From positions 558,001 to 622,000 of the forward strand of contig NZ_JBNJQR010000002.1 in NCBI RefSeq assembly GCF_050113715.1: a stretch of DNA of 64,000 bases. Direction: 5' to 3'. Below, piece after piece: positions 42,274 to 51,101 of the stretch (positions are counted from its first letter, which is position 1; each line of letters starts with the position of its first letter). The notes under the pieces were generated by a model that saw nothing but the letters and a program-made list of their open reading frames with translations, was not told the DNA's origin and ran no database searches. The position numbers were made by a program, and so were the translations under genes. This DNA is from Brevibacillus_H ginsengisoli (GTDB lineage: Bacteria > Bacillota > Bacilli > Brevibacillales > Brevibacillaceae).

Positions 42274-43367
42274 GATTCTCTACCCTCTTTTCCTGTAGCA
42301 AGCATTGACGATCTGTTTTTTCTCCACAACAACCATTTCTTCAATAACGGCGGCACAAATAACATAATAAAGAACATCCGAAACAGCTGATAACTACTGA
42401 CCATCGAGAGATCCGCGTGAACGATGCTAGCCGTTACACCCATCTCCGCAATCCCACCTGGCGCCGTACTCAAAAACGAAGTGGAAGCCGAAGCCCCCGT
42501 CAAGTAGGCAAGCACCTGGCTGATCGCCAAAGCGGCACCGACCAGCAAAATACTGCTGGTTACGGTAAAACCGCCAATTTTCTTGAAAATACCGAAGTCA
42601 CTCACCTTCATGGTTAACCCGATATACGCTCCAAAAATAAGCTGAGAGACAATCAATAATGGACCAGGTAATGGCGGTGCTTGAATACCGGTCACGATGG
42701 CGATGATCGCGGTAAAGAGCAGCGGACCTGTGATGATGGCAGCAGGTAAGCGGATTAGCTTACCGCCCCAAGCCCCCGTTATGGCTACAGGTATGTACAA
42801 CAAATACGTCCACCACGGAAATAAACTGACGGAAGTCGCATTGCTGGTGACAGCCGAACCGGCAGAGGATATGGCCCCCTTGGATAGTCCGTGTACGGTC
42901 AGAAACGGAATGATAAAAATAACAGCCAACAAGCGAATCGTCTGCATGAACGAGACAATCGAAACGTTGGCTTCCTCAATCTCCTCACTAATGACAAGCA
43001 TCTGGGATAATCCCCCTGGAACACTTCCGAATATACCGCTCGCCACGCTGATCCCGCTCTTCTTGGCAACCAAATACCCCATAGCCAGACTGAACAAAAC
43101 CAGACTAATCGTGGTAACCGCCATATAAGGAAGCTGACGTCCGATATCCCAGGCAGTCTCCCGGGTAAACGAAGTACCCAGCATGTAGCCGAACAGGACA
43201 GAAGCAACCTGTCGAAAAGAAAATGGACAATCTAACTCCCTTTTCACGCCAAGATGCCAGATCATGACTCCAGTGATGGACCCAAGCATCCAAGCCAACG
43301 GTATATGCAGCAAGGAGAATACAACGGCTCCGATGATCGCAACGATAAATGTTTCCACAATTTTCAT
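42270..43367 (-). CDS. AbrB-family membrane protein (putative ammonia monooxygenase family)
   Basis: 365-residue integral membrane protein with about ten helices in two similar halves. GSVPGGLSQMLVISEEIEEANVSIVSFMQTIRL and, in the second half, STAPGGIAEMGVTASIVHADLSMVSSYQLFRM show the repeated P-G-G-(I/L)-x-(E/Q)-M signature. The family was mislabelled as ammonia monooxygenase; it is now seen as a transporter family with unknown cargo. ATG with GGGAGAAATGTC upstream, 10 codons after an unsupported start. Its stop overlaps rarD by 4 bases. Confidence 0.88.
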   Translation of the reverse strand: MKIVETFIVAIIGAVVFSLLHIPLAWMLGSITGVMIWHLGVKRELDCPFSFRQVASVLFGYMLGTSFTRETAWDIGRQLPYMAVTTISLVLFSLAMGYLVAKKSGISVASGIFGSVPGGLSQMLVISEEIEEANVSIVSFMQTIRLLAVIFIIPFLTVHGLSKGAISSAGSAVTSNATSVSLFPWWTYLLYIPVAITGAWGGKLIRLPAAIITGPLLFTAIIAIVTGIQAPPLPGPLLIVSQLIFGAYIGLTMKVSDFGIFKKIGGFTVTSSILLVGAALAISQVLAYLTGASASTSFLSTAPGGIAEMGVTASIVHADLSMVSSYQLFRMFFIMLFVPPLLKKWLLWRKNRSSMLATGKEGRES

Positions 43368-43471
43368 GACATTTCTCCCATTATAAACCCAACCCATTCC
43401 GTGCTTCGATGATTTAGGAAATTTAACAGATTCCCACTATGGTGTCAATACAACATGAGCGTTATAAACTA

Positions 43472-43500
43472 TTGACAGTTCCCTGCTTTTCCCTTTCAAT
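43472..43500 (+). promoter_or_regulatory. SigA-type promoter of pdxK
   Basis: TTGACA (43472-43477), 17-base spacer, TTCAAT (43495-43500, 4 of 6 to TATAAT). It lies 67 bases before the ATG. Pattern only. Confidence 0.55.
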
Positions 43501-43566
43501 TAATGATAAATAAACTAATATCCGCGGATTGCAATCGATATTCGCGCAGGTGTAAGGAGTAGGGTT

Positions 43567-44385
43567 ATGACAATGCATAAAGCGTTAACCATTGCTGGAT
43601 CTGACACAAGCGGCGGTGCTGGAATTCAAGCCGATCTGAAAACATTCCAAGAGCTTGGCGTGTTTGGGATGAATGCCTTGACCGTAATCGTTGCTCAGGA
43701 TCCCCACAAAAATTGGTTCCATGCCGTATTTCCAATTGACGTAGCGACATTGGAAGCCCAAATTGAAACTGTCATGGCTGGAATTGGAATCGATGCTGCC
43801 AAAACAGGTATGCTAGGTTCTCCAGAAGTAATTGAACTCGCTGCACGAAAATTCAAACAATATCAAGTGAAAAATATCGTAGTTGACCCTGTAATGGTCT
43901 GCAAGGGCGCGGATGAAGAATTACATCCTGAATCCACAGTCGCTTTGCGCGACGTTCTCGTGCCATTGGCAACGGTTGTCACGCCTAACCTGTTTGAAGC
44001 AGCCAAACTAAGCGGGATGGCTCCTATCACCACTGTAGAGCAAATGAAGGAAGCCGCAGAGAAAATTCACGCGCTTGGCGCCAAATACGTGCTAGTAAAA
44101 GGTGGCGGCAAACTCCAGCACGAAAAAGCGGTAGACGTGCTCTACGATGGTCAAACATTTGAAATCCTTGAATCTGACCGAATTGAGACAACCTACACCC
44201 ACGGAGCTGGTTGTACCTACTCCGCTGCTATTACGGCTGAATTAGCAAAAGGCAAGTCTGTTCGCGATGCGGTTCACACCGCCAAAGCCTTTATTACCGA
44301 AGCAATTCGCCATTCTTTCCCGCTTAACCAATACGTAGGCCCAACCAACCACGGAGCTTATCGCAACAGCTTGGTATCCAAGTAA
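43567..44385 (+). CDS. pdxK: Pyridoxine/hydroxymethylpyrimidine kinase
   Basis: Ribokinase-fold vitamin B6 kinase of 272 residues. Signature pieces are AGSDTSGGAGIQADLKTF at the start, VDPVMVCKG and the active-site THGAGCTYSAA with the catalytic cysteine of the ThiD/PdxK family. The MVCKG and GAGCTYS sequences favour pyridoxine kinase as in B. subtilis PdxK (formerly called ThiD); some members also phosphorylate hydroxymethylpyrimidine. ATG with AAGGAGTAGGGTT upstream. Monocistronic with its own promoter and a strong terminator shared with clpE. No TPP riboswitch was found upstream. Confidence 0.92.
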   Translation: MTMHKALTIAGSDTSGGAGIQADLKTFQELGVFGMNALTVIVAQDPHKNWFHAVFPIDVATLEAQIETVMAGIGIDAAKTGMLGSPEVIELAARKFKQYQVKNIVVDPVMVCKGADEELHPESTVALRDVLVPLATVVTPNLFEAAKLSGMAPITTVEQMKEAAEKIHALGAKYVLVKGGGKLQHEKAVDVLYDGQTFEILESDRIETTYTHGAGCTYSAAITAELAKGKSVRDAVHTAKAFITEAIRHSFPLNQYVGPTNHGAYRNSLVSK

Positions 44386-44420
44386 GCATCATTAAAAACT
44401 TCCTGATGCAATCTGGGTAG

Positions 44421-44472
44421 AAAAAAACCATTGAGACGAGTTCTTGTCAACTCGATTCTCAATGGTTTTTTC
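44421..44472. terminator. Bidirectional terminator between pdxK and clpE
   Basis: AAAACCATTGAGA pairs with TCTCAATGGTTTT, with an inner CGAGTT/AACTCG stem; total stem near 19 pairs. T-runs flank both sides (TTTTTTC plus side, TTTTTTTC minus side), so it can end both convergent transcripts. Confidence 0.92.
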
Positions 44473-44474
44473 AT

Positions 44475-46628
44475 TTACGCAATCTTAACTACGGTAATGT
44501 GATCATCTACTACATCCACTCTGATTTCTGTTACGTTTTCTTCCTCAATAATCAGATCGGCAATACCATCCTCCACGTATTCCTGAATCGCTCGACGCAA
44601 TGGTCGTGCTCCGAAGGCTGGGTTTACTCCAAGCTCCACCAGTTTGTTCATCGCTTCTTTCGTTACCGTAATGGTTTTTCCTTGTTCCTTCATGGTTGTT
44701 ACCACATCTTCTAACATCAGCTCGACGATTTGAATCAAGTCATCGTTATTCAGCTGAATAAACGGGATAATCGCATCAAAACGATTCAAAAACTCTGGTC
44801 GGAAGTAATCGCCCAAGTTGTCGATCAAAGGAATCATTTCGACTTCCGCTTCCTCTTCTCCCTTAAATCCGAGTGACTTCCTATTCTGCTGTGTCGCACC
44901 AGCATTACTTGTCGCGATAATGACCGTATCCTTGAAGCTTACCGTACGTCCCTGACTGTCGGTCAAACGACCATCCTCAAGAATCTGCAGGAACATATGC
45001 ATGACATCTGGATGCGCTTTCTCCACCTCATCCAATAAGATGATGCTATAGGGGTTACGACGGACTTTTTCGGTTAACTGTCCAGCCTCTTCATGGCCTA
45101 CGTAGCCTGGAGGAGAACCAATCAGCTTGGAAACGGAGTGTTTTTCCATGTATTCGCTCATATCGAGACGAATCATCGCTTCCTTCGAACCGAAGAGCTG
45201 CTCCGCAAGCCTTTTGGTCAACTCGGTTTTCCCTACACCGGTAGGTCCAACAAACAAGAAGGAAGCAATCGGTCTTGTTTTGGAGGTAAACCCCGCACGG
45301 CTGCGGCGAATCGCTTTGGCTACCTTCTTCACCGCTTCTTCCTGCCCAATCACTTGAGCTGCCAGTTGTTCCTCCAGATTTTTCATCTTGGTTTGTTCCG
45401 CTTGTTGAAGTTTTTGCACAGGAATTCCTGTTTTCTTTTCAATTATTTCTTGAATGTCCTCTACACGCACTTCCCCAGTAACGGCGGAGTTTTCTACTTG
45501 GTTCAAACGACTCTCCAGTTCCAGCTCTTCTTTTCTGATTGAAGCGGCACGTTCGTAGTTTTCCTCTTGCGTTGCCTTCTCCTTCGCTTGGCGAACCTGC
45601 TCCAGTTTGGCCAAGAGGTCAGATTCGTCACTTGCTGAGTGGCGCAAATTTACTTTGGAACCCGCTTCATCCATCAAGTCAATGGCTTTATCCGGTAGAT
45701 AGCGATCTGCAATATAGCGCTGGGATAGCTGGACACAAGCCTTCAAAACCTCATCTGTATAAGCTACCTGGTGGTACGCTTCGTATTTCGGACGCAACCC
45801 TTTCAGAATTTCAAACGCTTCCTCACTGGATGGCTCCTTCACGATAACCGGTTGGAAACGACGCTCCAGCGCGGCATCCTTTTCAATCGTGCGGTACTCT
45901 TTCAGGGTCGTCGCGCCAATTACCTGCAATTCACCGCGCGCCAAGGCAGGCTTGAGGATGTTTCCTGCGTCCATGGAGCCTTGTGCGGAACCTGCTCCTA
46001 CCAACAAGTGAATCTCGTCAATGAAGAGGAGAATGTTTTTGCGTTTTTTCAACTCTGCGATGATTTCTTGCATTTTTTCTTCAAATTGGCCACGGATTCC
46101 AGTACCGGCAACTAATGAGGATACGTCAAGCGTATACACTTCTTTATTTGCTAATTTGGCTGGAACCTTACCCTCGAGAATGCGCAGGGCCAAACCTTCA
46201 GCAATCGCAGTTTTACCAACCCCAGGTTCACCGATCAGCACCGGGTTGTTTTTGTTTCTACGGTTAAGAATCTCGATGACGCGATCTACTTCAACATCAC
46301 GACCGATGACAGGGTCAATTAAGCCAAGTTTTGCCGCTTGATTCAAGTTGCGGCAAACCTCATCCAGTATGCCTTGAGATGGATAGTTCTCCACAACCGC
46401 TTCTCCACTTTTCTTTCGAGGAGGTGTCATGGAAGAAGAAAAGAGTGAAGAAAACATCTGATCAAAAGGACTCTTACCAGACAAGGAACCAAATGGCTGC
46501 GGGACGTTCATGCCTTTGGCTACTTTTTGGTAGCATTCATGACACAGGTTAAGGCTCTGCGCCTTGTTATTGATGACCATATTCAGTTTAACGTTCGCTT
46601 GATTTTCTTTGCAGTGTTGGCAAATCAT
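44475..46628 (-). CDS. clpE: ATP-dependent Clp protease ATP-binding subunit ClpE
   Basis: Hsp100 chaperone/unfoldase that feeds ClpP, 717 residues (B. subtilis ClpE about 699). The N-terminal zinc finger MICQHC with CHEC is specific to ClpE. AAA domain 1 has Walker A GEPGVGKT and Walker B LLFIDEIHLL; a UVR-like helical domain (EENYERAASIRKEELELESR) lies between; domain 2 has GPTGVGKT and ILLDEVEKAHPDV. Upstream are two CtsR boxes and a SigA promoter, so it is heat/stress regulated. ATG with TAGGAGGGAAGCTGT upstream. Divergent from a small membrane protein gene. Confidence 0.97.
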   Translation of the reverse strand: MICQHCKENQANVKLNMVINNKAQSLNLCHECYQKVAKGMNVPQPFGSLSGKSPFDQMFSSLFSSSMTPPRKKSGEAVVENYPSQGILDEVCRNLNQAAKLGLIDPVIGRDVEVDRVIEILNRRNKNNPVLIGEPGVGKTAIAEGLALRILEGKVPAKLANKEVYTLDVSSLVAGTGIRGQFEEKMQEIIAELKKRKNILLFIDEIHLLVGAGSAQGSMDAGNILKPALARGELQVIGATTLKEYRTIEKDAALERRFQPVIVKEPSSEEAFEILKGLRPKYEAYHQVAYTDEVLKACVQLSQRYIADRYLPDKAIDLMDEAGSKVNLRHSASDESDLLAKLEQVRQAKEKATQEENYERAASIRKEELELESRLNQVENSAVTGEVRVEDIQEIIEKKTGIPVQKLQQAEQTKMKNLEEQLAAQVIGQEEAVKKVAKAIRRSRAGFTSKTRPIASFLFVGPTGVGKTELTKRLAEQLFGSKEAMIRLDMSEYMEKHSVSKLIGSPPGYVGHEEAGQLTEKVRRNPYSIILLDEVEKAHPDVMHMFLQILEDGRLTDSQGRTVSFKDTVIIATSNAGATQQNRKSLGFKGEEEAEVEMIPLIDNLGDYFRPEFLNRFDAIIPFIQLNNDDLIQIVELMLEDVVTTMKEQGKTITVTKEAMNKLVELGVNPAFGARPLRRAIQEYVEDGIADLIIEEENVTEIRVDVVDDHITVVKIA

Positions 46629-46691
46629 ACAGCTTCCCTCCTAATAGATTCTTAACGAAGAATCTTAATCTGATTTTGCAAGGTTTTTGAC

Positions 46692-46748
46692 TTTGACTAA
46701 CCTTGACCTTTATGACCTTATTATACTTTGACCTTTCTTGACCTTCAA
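46692..46748 (-). promoter_or_regulatory. clpE promoter with two CtsR operators
   Basis: On the minus strand: -35 TTGAAG (46743-46748), 17-base spacer, -10 TATAAT (46720-46725). CtsR box 1 (46727-46743) reads GGTCAAG-AAA-GGTCAAA and fills the spacer; box 2 (46692-46708) reads GGTCAAG-GTT-AGTCAAA just past the start site. Both fit the heptad-N3-heptad CtsR consensus, so CtsR repression is expected. Confidence 0.92.
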
Positions 46749-46831
46749 GTGGAAAATTTTATTTTATAACGAAACTTTTCCCAGAGCTCATTCGTAGACA
46801 TCTTAACTACCTACTATAAGGAATGATTGCT

Positions 46832-47050
46832 TTGTTCATAACGCTAGTCTTGACAAGCACAATCGCAGTTCTTATACTTATTGCTTTCGGAATGGCGCTC
46901 TACAAGTTTTTTTCTAAGAAAAAGATTGTGGAGCATTATTACACTCCCCTCGATTACGTCTTCGGGCAAACCCAAGTGGAACATCACGAACAAAAGGTTG
47001 AAAAGAAAGAGACAGATGAGGATGAAGAAGACGATCCCCCTTCCCGATGA
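46832..47050 (+). CDS. Small membrane protein, DUF3951-like
   Basis: 72-residue protein: one N-terminal membrane helix (about 3-24, IALIAFGMALYKFF), a basic stretch (SKKKIVEHYYTPLDYVFGQ) and an acidic tail (KKETDEDEEDDPPS). The YYTPLDYxxGQ piece resembles DUF3951 proteins of Bacillales, of unknown function. Start is TTG with AAGGA 9 bases upstream; an ATG three codons earlier lies too close to that site. Divergent from clpE. Overlaps a lipoprotein start region by none (107-base gap). Confidence 0.7.
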   Translation: MFITLVLTSTIAVLILIAFGMALYKFFSKKKIVEHYYTPLDYVFGQTQVEHHEQKVEKKETDEDEEDDPPSR

Positions 47051-47157
47051 TGTTCCAGTTTTTGAAATGGTTTTTCGTGACCATACCATCTTTTTGGGTT
47101 ACACTAGAAGGTAGGTTTTACGTCTACCTACACTATCCATTTCATCGAGGTGTCATC

Positions 47158-47754
47158 GTGAAAAAGTTATTAACCCTTTCGCTTATTCTCTCACTGATAT
47201 TTGTATTAACCGCATGCGGGAACCAAAGAAATAATGCTGAAAACTCCCCGAACGTAGGCGGTGGTATATCTGCCGAAGTCATGAAGATCATTTCGAATAA
47301 GTCGGCGGATTCGGCCAAGCTTGGACAAAGCGTTCAAGAGTTTGAGAAAAGACTGGGGCAACATACTACCCCTGAAGTGTATCAGTCAAAAGAGTTGGTC
47401 TCTTTTCAAACCCAGGCAAATCGCCCACTCACTGTTGTTTATGATCAGTCAGGGGATCACAAGGTGACTCACATTTCGACGACCAAGGATTTTCAAAGCA
47501 ACACGTTCTTACTGGACAGCAAATCGCAGGCACAAGGCTATGAGGATGAACTCTTAGCGCTCGCAAGCCTTACCGCCTTCATCCCAAGTGATGCCAACGT
47601 CCAATCTCAGACGATTAAAAAGATCGGTGAGCGTCAGGAAATGCATGTGATTACGTTAACCTCACAAACTGTCCCAAACCTTGTTCTTTATACGATCGAA
47701 AAGGATAACAAATCCTTCGAGGCCATGCTGACTTCCGAAGACCCGACAAAATAA
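47158..47754 (+). CDS. Lipoprotein of unknown function
   Basis: 198-residue exported lipoprotein. Signal peptide KKLLTLSLILSLIFVLTAC ends in the lipobox LTAC. The mature part has one domain of mixed alpha/beta (VEEFEKRLGQ-like helix, VSFQTQANRPLTVVYDQSGDHKV, then VISL strands). Not recognised. Start is a GTG with GAGGTGTCATC upstream. A strong terminator follows 6 bases after the stop. An open frame from 47047 has no ribosome site. Confidence 0.8.
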   Translation: MKKLLTLSLILSLIFVLTACGNQRNNAENSPNVGGGISAEVMKIISNKSADSAKLGQSVQEFEKRLGQHTTPEVYQSKELVSFQTQANRPLTVVYDQSGDHKVTHISTTKDFQSNTFLLDSKSQAQGYEDELLALASLTAFIPSDANVQSQTIKKIGERQEMHVITLTSQTVPNLVLYTIEKDNKSFEAMLTSEDPTK

Positions 47755-47760
47755 AGCGAA

Positions 47761-47806
47761 AAGAACCCTTACTGTCTCTCATTAGGAGAAAGTAAGGGTT
47801 CTTCTA
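47761..47806. terminator. Bidirectional terminator
   Basis: AAGAACCCTTACT (47761-47773) pairs with AGTAAGGGTTCTT (47791-47803) over a 17-base loop. It separates the convergent lipoprotein and MFS genes and can serve both strands. Confidence 0.88.
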
Positions 47807-47813
47807 TTGTGCT

Positions 47814-49076
47814 TTAGGCCGCATGCTCTTCTTGCTTCGTCTTTTTTTCCAGTTTAGTAAACAGGATCATGAATAAGACAACTGAAACAACCCCAGATAA
47901 AAAGAACAGGCTGCCCATGGTATATGAGTGCAAAAACGAACCGATCGTAACGGCTAAAGATCCCAAAACCATATTGAACCTGTGAGACGTCCCGAATACA
48001 GCCATGTATGTGCTTCGCTTATCGTCTGGAATCATCTTTGGTACAGTACTCTGCATAACAGGCACCCAAACCAATTCACCAATCGTAGCTACTGCGGCAA
48101 ATAAGAGCAATAACCAAGGTTGATTAGTAAACGAGACAATCCCATACCCTGCCGCGTAAATCAAAATCCCAGTAACTAGAGCAAACCTCTTTGAAAGCTT
48201 TCTGATGAAGTGAACAGCAACTAATCCAAGCAAAACGACGATGAAGGTGTTGGTCGCTGTCAATAACCCAAACATTCTCACTCCATCAGCCTGCAAGCTG
48301 TACCCGCCGATTGTGAAAAGCGTTTGCTGCTTGAACTCCTGAATCAACCGTACGCTGGTATATTGTCCTGCCATGTTCTCAATAGAACCATTGAGAACCC
48401 CTGCTAATAAAAACAGCATAAACAGTTTATCCGTAACCACTGACTTATAGGAGTGAATAATGGATAAGATCGGGTTTTGCTTCGGTTGCTTATCTTCTTT
48501 AGGTGTGTACGTCTCTTTAATGAAAAAGTAGATGAGTATAATAGAGAACAAAGAGGCACCCGTCGCTCCCAAGAAGATCTCAAATCGATGGGATTGGAAG
48601 AAGAACCCGCCAACCAAGCTACCTACCAACACGGATACATTCCAAGCCCAATATCCGAACCCATAGATAAGCGGTCGATTCGCTTCTGTGGAACAGTCAA
48701 TTAGCATCGCTTCCTGTGCTGGTGAAGAAATACCCCAGAAGATACTCATCAACATGGCCATCGCATACGTCACCCACGTCGAATCAAACCATGGAGAGTT
48801 CGCCAAAGCCGTGATGCCAAACGCCGCAAATCGCAGGAACTCAGAGAATAGAATAACCTTTCTCCGCCCGATTTTGTCAGCCAAAGTCCCCCCATAAAAT
48901 TCGGCAACAACTCCGACAAGTACATTCACCATCAAAAGGATACCGGTAAGCGCCGCTCCCATCCGTTGGGCAAAATAAATCGTCATAAATGGAAAGATCA
49001 TATTTCCAAGAATATTCGCGACAAACATCTCAAGAAAACGCACTTTAATATTTGGATGTAAATCCCTATATCTCAT
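47814..49076 (-). CDS. MFS transporter, drug exporter-like
   Basis: 420-residue MFS permease with about 12 helices. Motif A appears as GGTLADKIGRRKVI between helices 2 and 3. The N-terminus FLEMFVANILGNMIFPFMTIYF and the loop SSPAQEAMLIDCS resemble multidrug exporters of the DHA1 group (MdtH or YttB-like). Substrate unknown. ATG with AAAGGAGCCAATTA upstream. Its neighbour 103 bases upstream is an AAC(6')-like acetyltransferase on the same strand, so the pair may form a unit. Confidence 0.88.
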   Translation of the reverse strand: MRYRDLHPNIKVRFLEMFVANILGNMIFPFMTIYFAQRMGAALTGILLMVNVLVGVVAEFYGGTLADKIGRRKVILFSEFLRFAAFGITALANSPWFDSTWVTYAMAMLMSIFWGISSPAQEAMLIDCSTEANRPLIYGFGYWAWNVSVLVGSLVGGFFFQSHRFEIFLGATGASLFSIILIYFFIKETYTPKEDKQPKQNPILSIIHSYKSVVTDKLFMLFLLAGVLNGSIENMAGQYTSVRLIQEFKQQTLFTIGGYSLQADGVRMFGLLTATNTFIVVLLGLVAVHFIRKLSKRFALVTGILIYAAGYGIVSFTNQPWLLLLFAAVATIGELVWVPVMQSTVPKMIPDDKRSTYMAVFGTSHRFNMVLGSLAVTIGSFLHSYTMGSLFFLSGVVSVVLFMILFTKLEKKTKQEEHAA

Positions 49077-49179
49077 TAATTGGCTCCTTTGCGTTTTTTT
49101 GGTTAAGAACCAATATATGATAAATAAGAATAATTTTCAATCAATAAATAATTTTCTAACAGTATTTCTTCTAAACGTT

Positions 49180-49743
49180 CTAAACATATTCCATCAACCA
49201 GCAATCATGCCACACCCCTTCGTGCCATTCATGTTGCTGAAGAACTCCCCTTTTGCAAAAGCCGCATTTCTCATAACAACGGATAGCCCGGAGGTTACTC
49301 ACTCTTGGATCAACAATGATTCGCTTTACTTTCAGCTCCTCTGATAAGTACCCGATCATACTGTCCATGACCATCTTGCCAATCCCCTGATTCCAATAGT
49401 CCGGCTCCCCGATAAACTGATCCATTCCATAGGCAGCTTCCGAAGTTGGCAATTGATATCTCTGCAACATCTCGACCGAGAGCGGATAAAATTGCAAATA
49501 CCCAATGGGAGAACCCTCATATTCCACAAGGCAGCGGTTTATGTTCGGGACCTCTTCAGGATGGTTTGGGTAGAACTTCTTCCTGACTTTCTCTTCATTG
49601 TAGACCCGATCCCGCCCCTCATAATACTGCAAGACTCGTGGATCGGATAACCATTTCACCAACCAAGGAATATCCTTTTCGTTCAGACTTCTAACACATA
49701 GCGAAGAATCATCTGTAAAATAGCAAGAATTTGGCTTCAACAC
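49180..49743 (-). CDS. AAC(6')-like GNAT acetyltransferase
   Basis: 187-residue GNAT of the Acetyltransf_8 group. The pieces WLVKWLSDPRVLQYYEGRD, IGYLQFYPLS, AYGMDQFIGEPDYWNQGIG and VDPRVSNLRAIRCYEKCGF follow the layout of aminoglycoside 6'-N-acetyltransferases (AAC(6')-Ib type). It may acetylate an aminoglycoside or a natural analogue; resistance is not proven. Start is GTG with TAGGAGTGGAAT upstream. Located upstream of the MFS exporter gene. Confidence 0.82.
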   Translation of the reverse strand: MLKPNSCYFTDDSSLCVRSLNEKDIPWLVKWLSDPRVLQYYEGRDRVYNEEKVRKKFYPNHPEEVPNINRCLVEYEGSPIGYLQFYPLSVEMLQRYQLPTSEAAYGMDQFIGEPDYWNQGIGKMVMDSMIGYLSEELKVKRIIVDPRVSNLRAIRCYEKCGFCKRGVLQQHEWHEGVWHDCWLMEYV

Positions 49744-49829
49744 ATTCCACTCCTATTTGAAGTTGATTCCACAAGAAAGAGTCGTTATGTTTGGAATATA
49801 CCATTTTTTTGAAGTGGAGGAAATTGAAT

Positions 49830-50432
49830 ATGACGCATATCACTCTTCAACTAAAGCGGAATATCCCCGGTTTACAAAAAATTTGGCACAGTGCGAATGA
49901 AACCTGTCGACTGATTGAAGGTTATTTAAGCCCGGGAGATGAGATTGGACCACATACTCATCCCTTAGGAGAGGACTGTGCAATCGTCTTATCTGGACGA
50001 TTAACCTACTATCTTAGCAACACTCGTACAATGGAAGTCGGACCTGGGGAGGTCGTCTTCGGATTTCAAAATGTGATTCACGGGTATGCCAATTTATACA
50101 AGGAACCTGTTCATTTATTGATCTTCGCAACACCGAAGGACACCGGGTTAGCCTATCCATCTGAAAATGATCCAGCTGTGATCCACCTTCCAGATCATGC
50201 TCGAGTTCTCTCACCCGCTAGCAAGCCAGCTTCAACAAGGGAGTCTGCGTACTCATCTTTTTCTTTTGTTGACGTTGAGGAAGTGTATGAATTACCTCAT
50301 GAAGAAGGAATGACGAATGTGTTTGTTGATTTCGAACAAAAACAAGTGCATATCTTTGACAATCTGCCGGTTTCACTTCATGTAGATTTTGGCGCCGAAA
50401 AGAAGTTCTTAAGATACCAGGTACGTAGTTGA
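49830..50432 (+). CDS. Cupin-domain protein
   Basis: 200-residue protein with a cupin barrel in its first half. Cupin motif 1 is GPHTHPLGEDCAIVLSG (His residues and Glu for metal), motif 2 is PGEVVFGFQNVIHGY. The second half (SFVDVEEVYELPHEEG onward) has a separate beta-rich domain of unknown role. Function not predictable: members include isomerases, dioxygenases and binding proteins. ATG with GTGGAGGAAATTGAAT upstream. Followed by a 20-codon leader frame and a small membrane protein gene. Confidence 0.78.
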   Translation: MTHITLQLKRNIPGLQKIWHSANETCRLIEGYLSPGDEIGPHTHPLGEDCAIVLSGRLTYYLSNTRTMEVGPGEVVFGFQNVIHGYANLYKEPVHLLIFATPKDTGLAYPSENDPAVIHLPDHARVLSPASKPASTRESAYSSFSFVDVEEVYELPHEEGMTNVFVDFEQKQVHIFDNLPVSLHVDFGAEKKFLRYQVRS

Positions 50433-50476
50433 GTTTCATGAGCTCTTTTGGTAGGTGTCAAGGCCAGGAGGATTTC

Positions 50477-50539
50477 ATGTCTTTCAGGGAACAAATCGAA
50501 AATCACCTCGTCAAATCAGTAAGATTGAAATTGGGGTGA
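50477..50539 (+). CDS. Short upstream frame, 20 residues
   Basis: A 20-codon frame (MSFREQIENHLVKSVRLKLG) with an excellent CCAGGAGGATTTC ribosome site, ending 6 bases before the ATG of the next membrane protein gene. It may be a leader peptide that couples translation to the downstream gene, or a very small protein. Too short to judge from composition. Confidence 0.45.
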   Translation: MSFREQIENHLVKSVRLKLG

Positions 50540-50545
50540 GACGGA

Positions 50546-50842
50546 ATGTGGATGAATAAAATGGCCGTGCTGTTTAACATTCTTCTAGGCATTAGCGGAT
50601 TTTATGTAATGGCATTCGTGCTGATTACCGGAGGCTTCCTCGATGTTAGACCTACACCTAGTATAATGGGATACATCGTTTTACTTGCCTATCTTATGGC
50701 TTGTATCCTGACGAATCTGTTATTTGCGCGTAGGTCTTCTCATGTCATGAAGTACAGCGTGACCGCCTTGCTCATTATGCTTGCTGCATTTGGTGGCACA
50801 GTTCTTCTGAATCGATTTTGGGTGACCTTATTTTCGAGTTAA
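50546..50842 (+). CDS. Small membrane protein, three helices
   Basis: 98-residue integral membrane protein with predicted helices at about 6-27, 38-60 and 70-90 and Arg residues between helices 2 and 3 (LFARRSSH). Not recognised. The ATG is preceded by GGGGTGAGACGGA and by the 20-codon leader frame. It is followed by 260 bases with a hairpin repeat. Confidence 0.65.
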   Translation: MWMNKMAVLFNILLGISGFYVMAFVLITGGFLDVRPTPSIMGYIVLLAYLMACILTNLLFARRSSHVMKYSVTALLIMLAAFGGTVLLNRFWVTLFSS

Positions 50843-50924
50843 AGAATGATCCAAACCATGAACACCTCATTTTTATTCCGAGTACGGAAAATGCCTTGGT
50901 GGGATCTTGATGAGTTGAAAAAAT

Positions 50925-50969
50925 AATGGATAGAGAAGTCAGTCATTTACACCTGACTCCCTATCCATT
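50925..50969. repeat. Hairpin repeat, copy 1
   Basis: Long dyad: GGATAG-AGAA-GTCAG (50928-50942) pairs with CTGAC-TCC-CTATCC (50953-50966), extended by AAT/ATT outside. TTTCTTTTG follows on the plus strand, so it may terminate the small membrane protein gene. The same two-part stem, with the same inner mismatch, occurs at 57057-57097 in the same orientation. Confidence 0.75.
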
Positions 50970-51101
50970 TCTTTTGTGTATCTTGTAAATAGCTCCATCA
51001 TCCACGGTTAAATCGACTCGTGCGTTTCGTTTCAATATTCTGAATTACACACCTAATAAATATGGCAGTACCAGTCAATAGACTTTACTCCCTATATCAC
51101 A

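Noticed and set aside
43400..43566. TPP riboswitch before pdxK
   Set aside because: No CUGAGA or related conserved THI-box segment is present; a simple SigA promoter explains the region.
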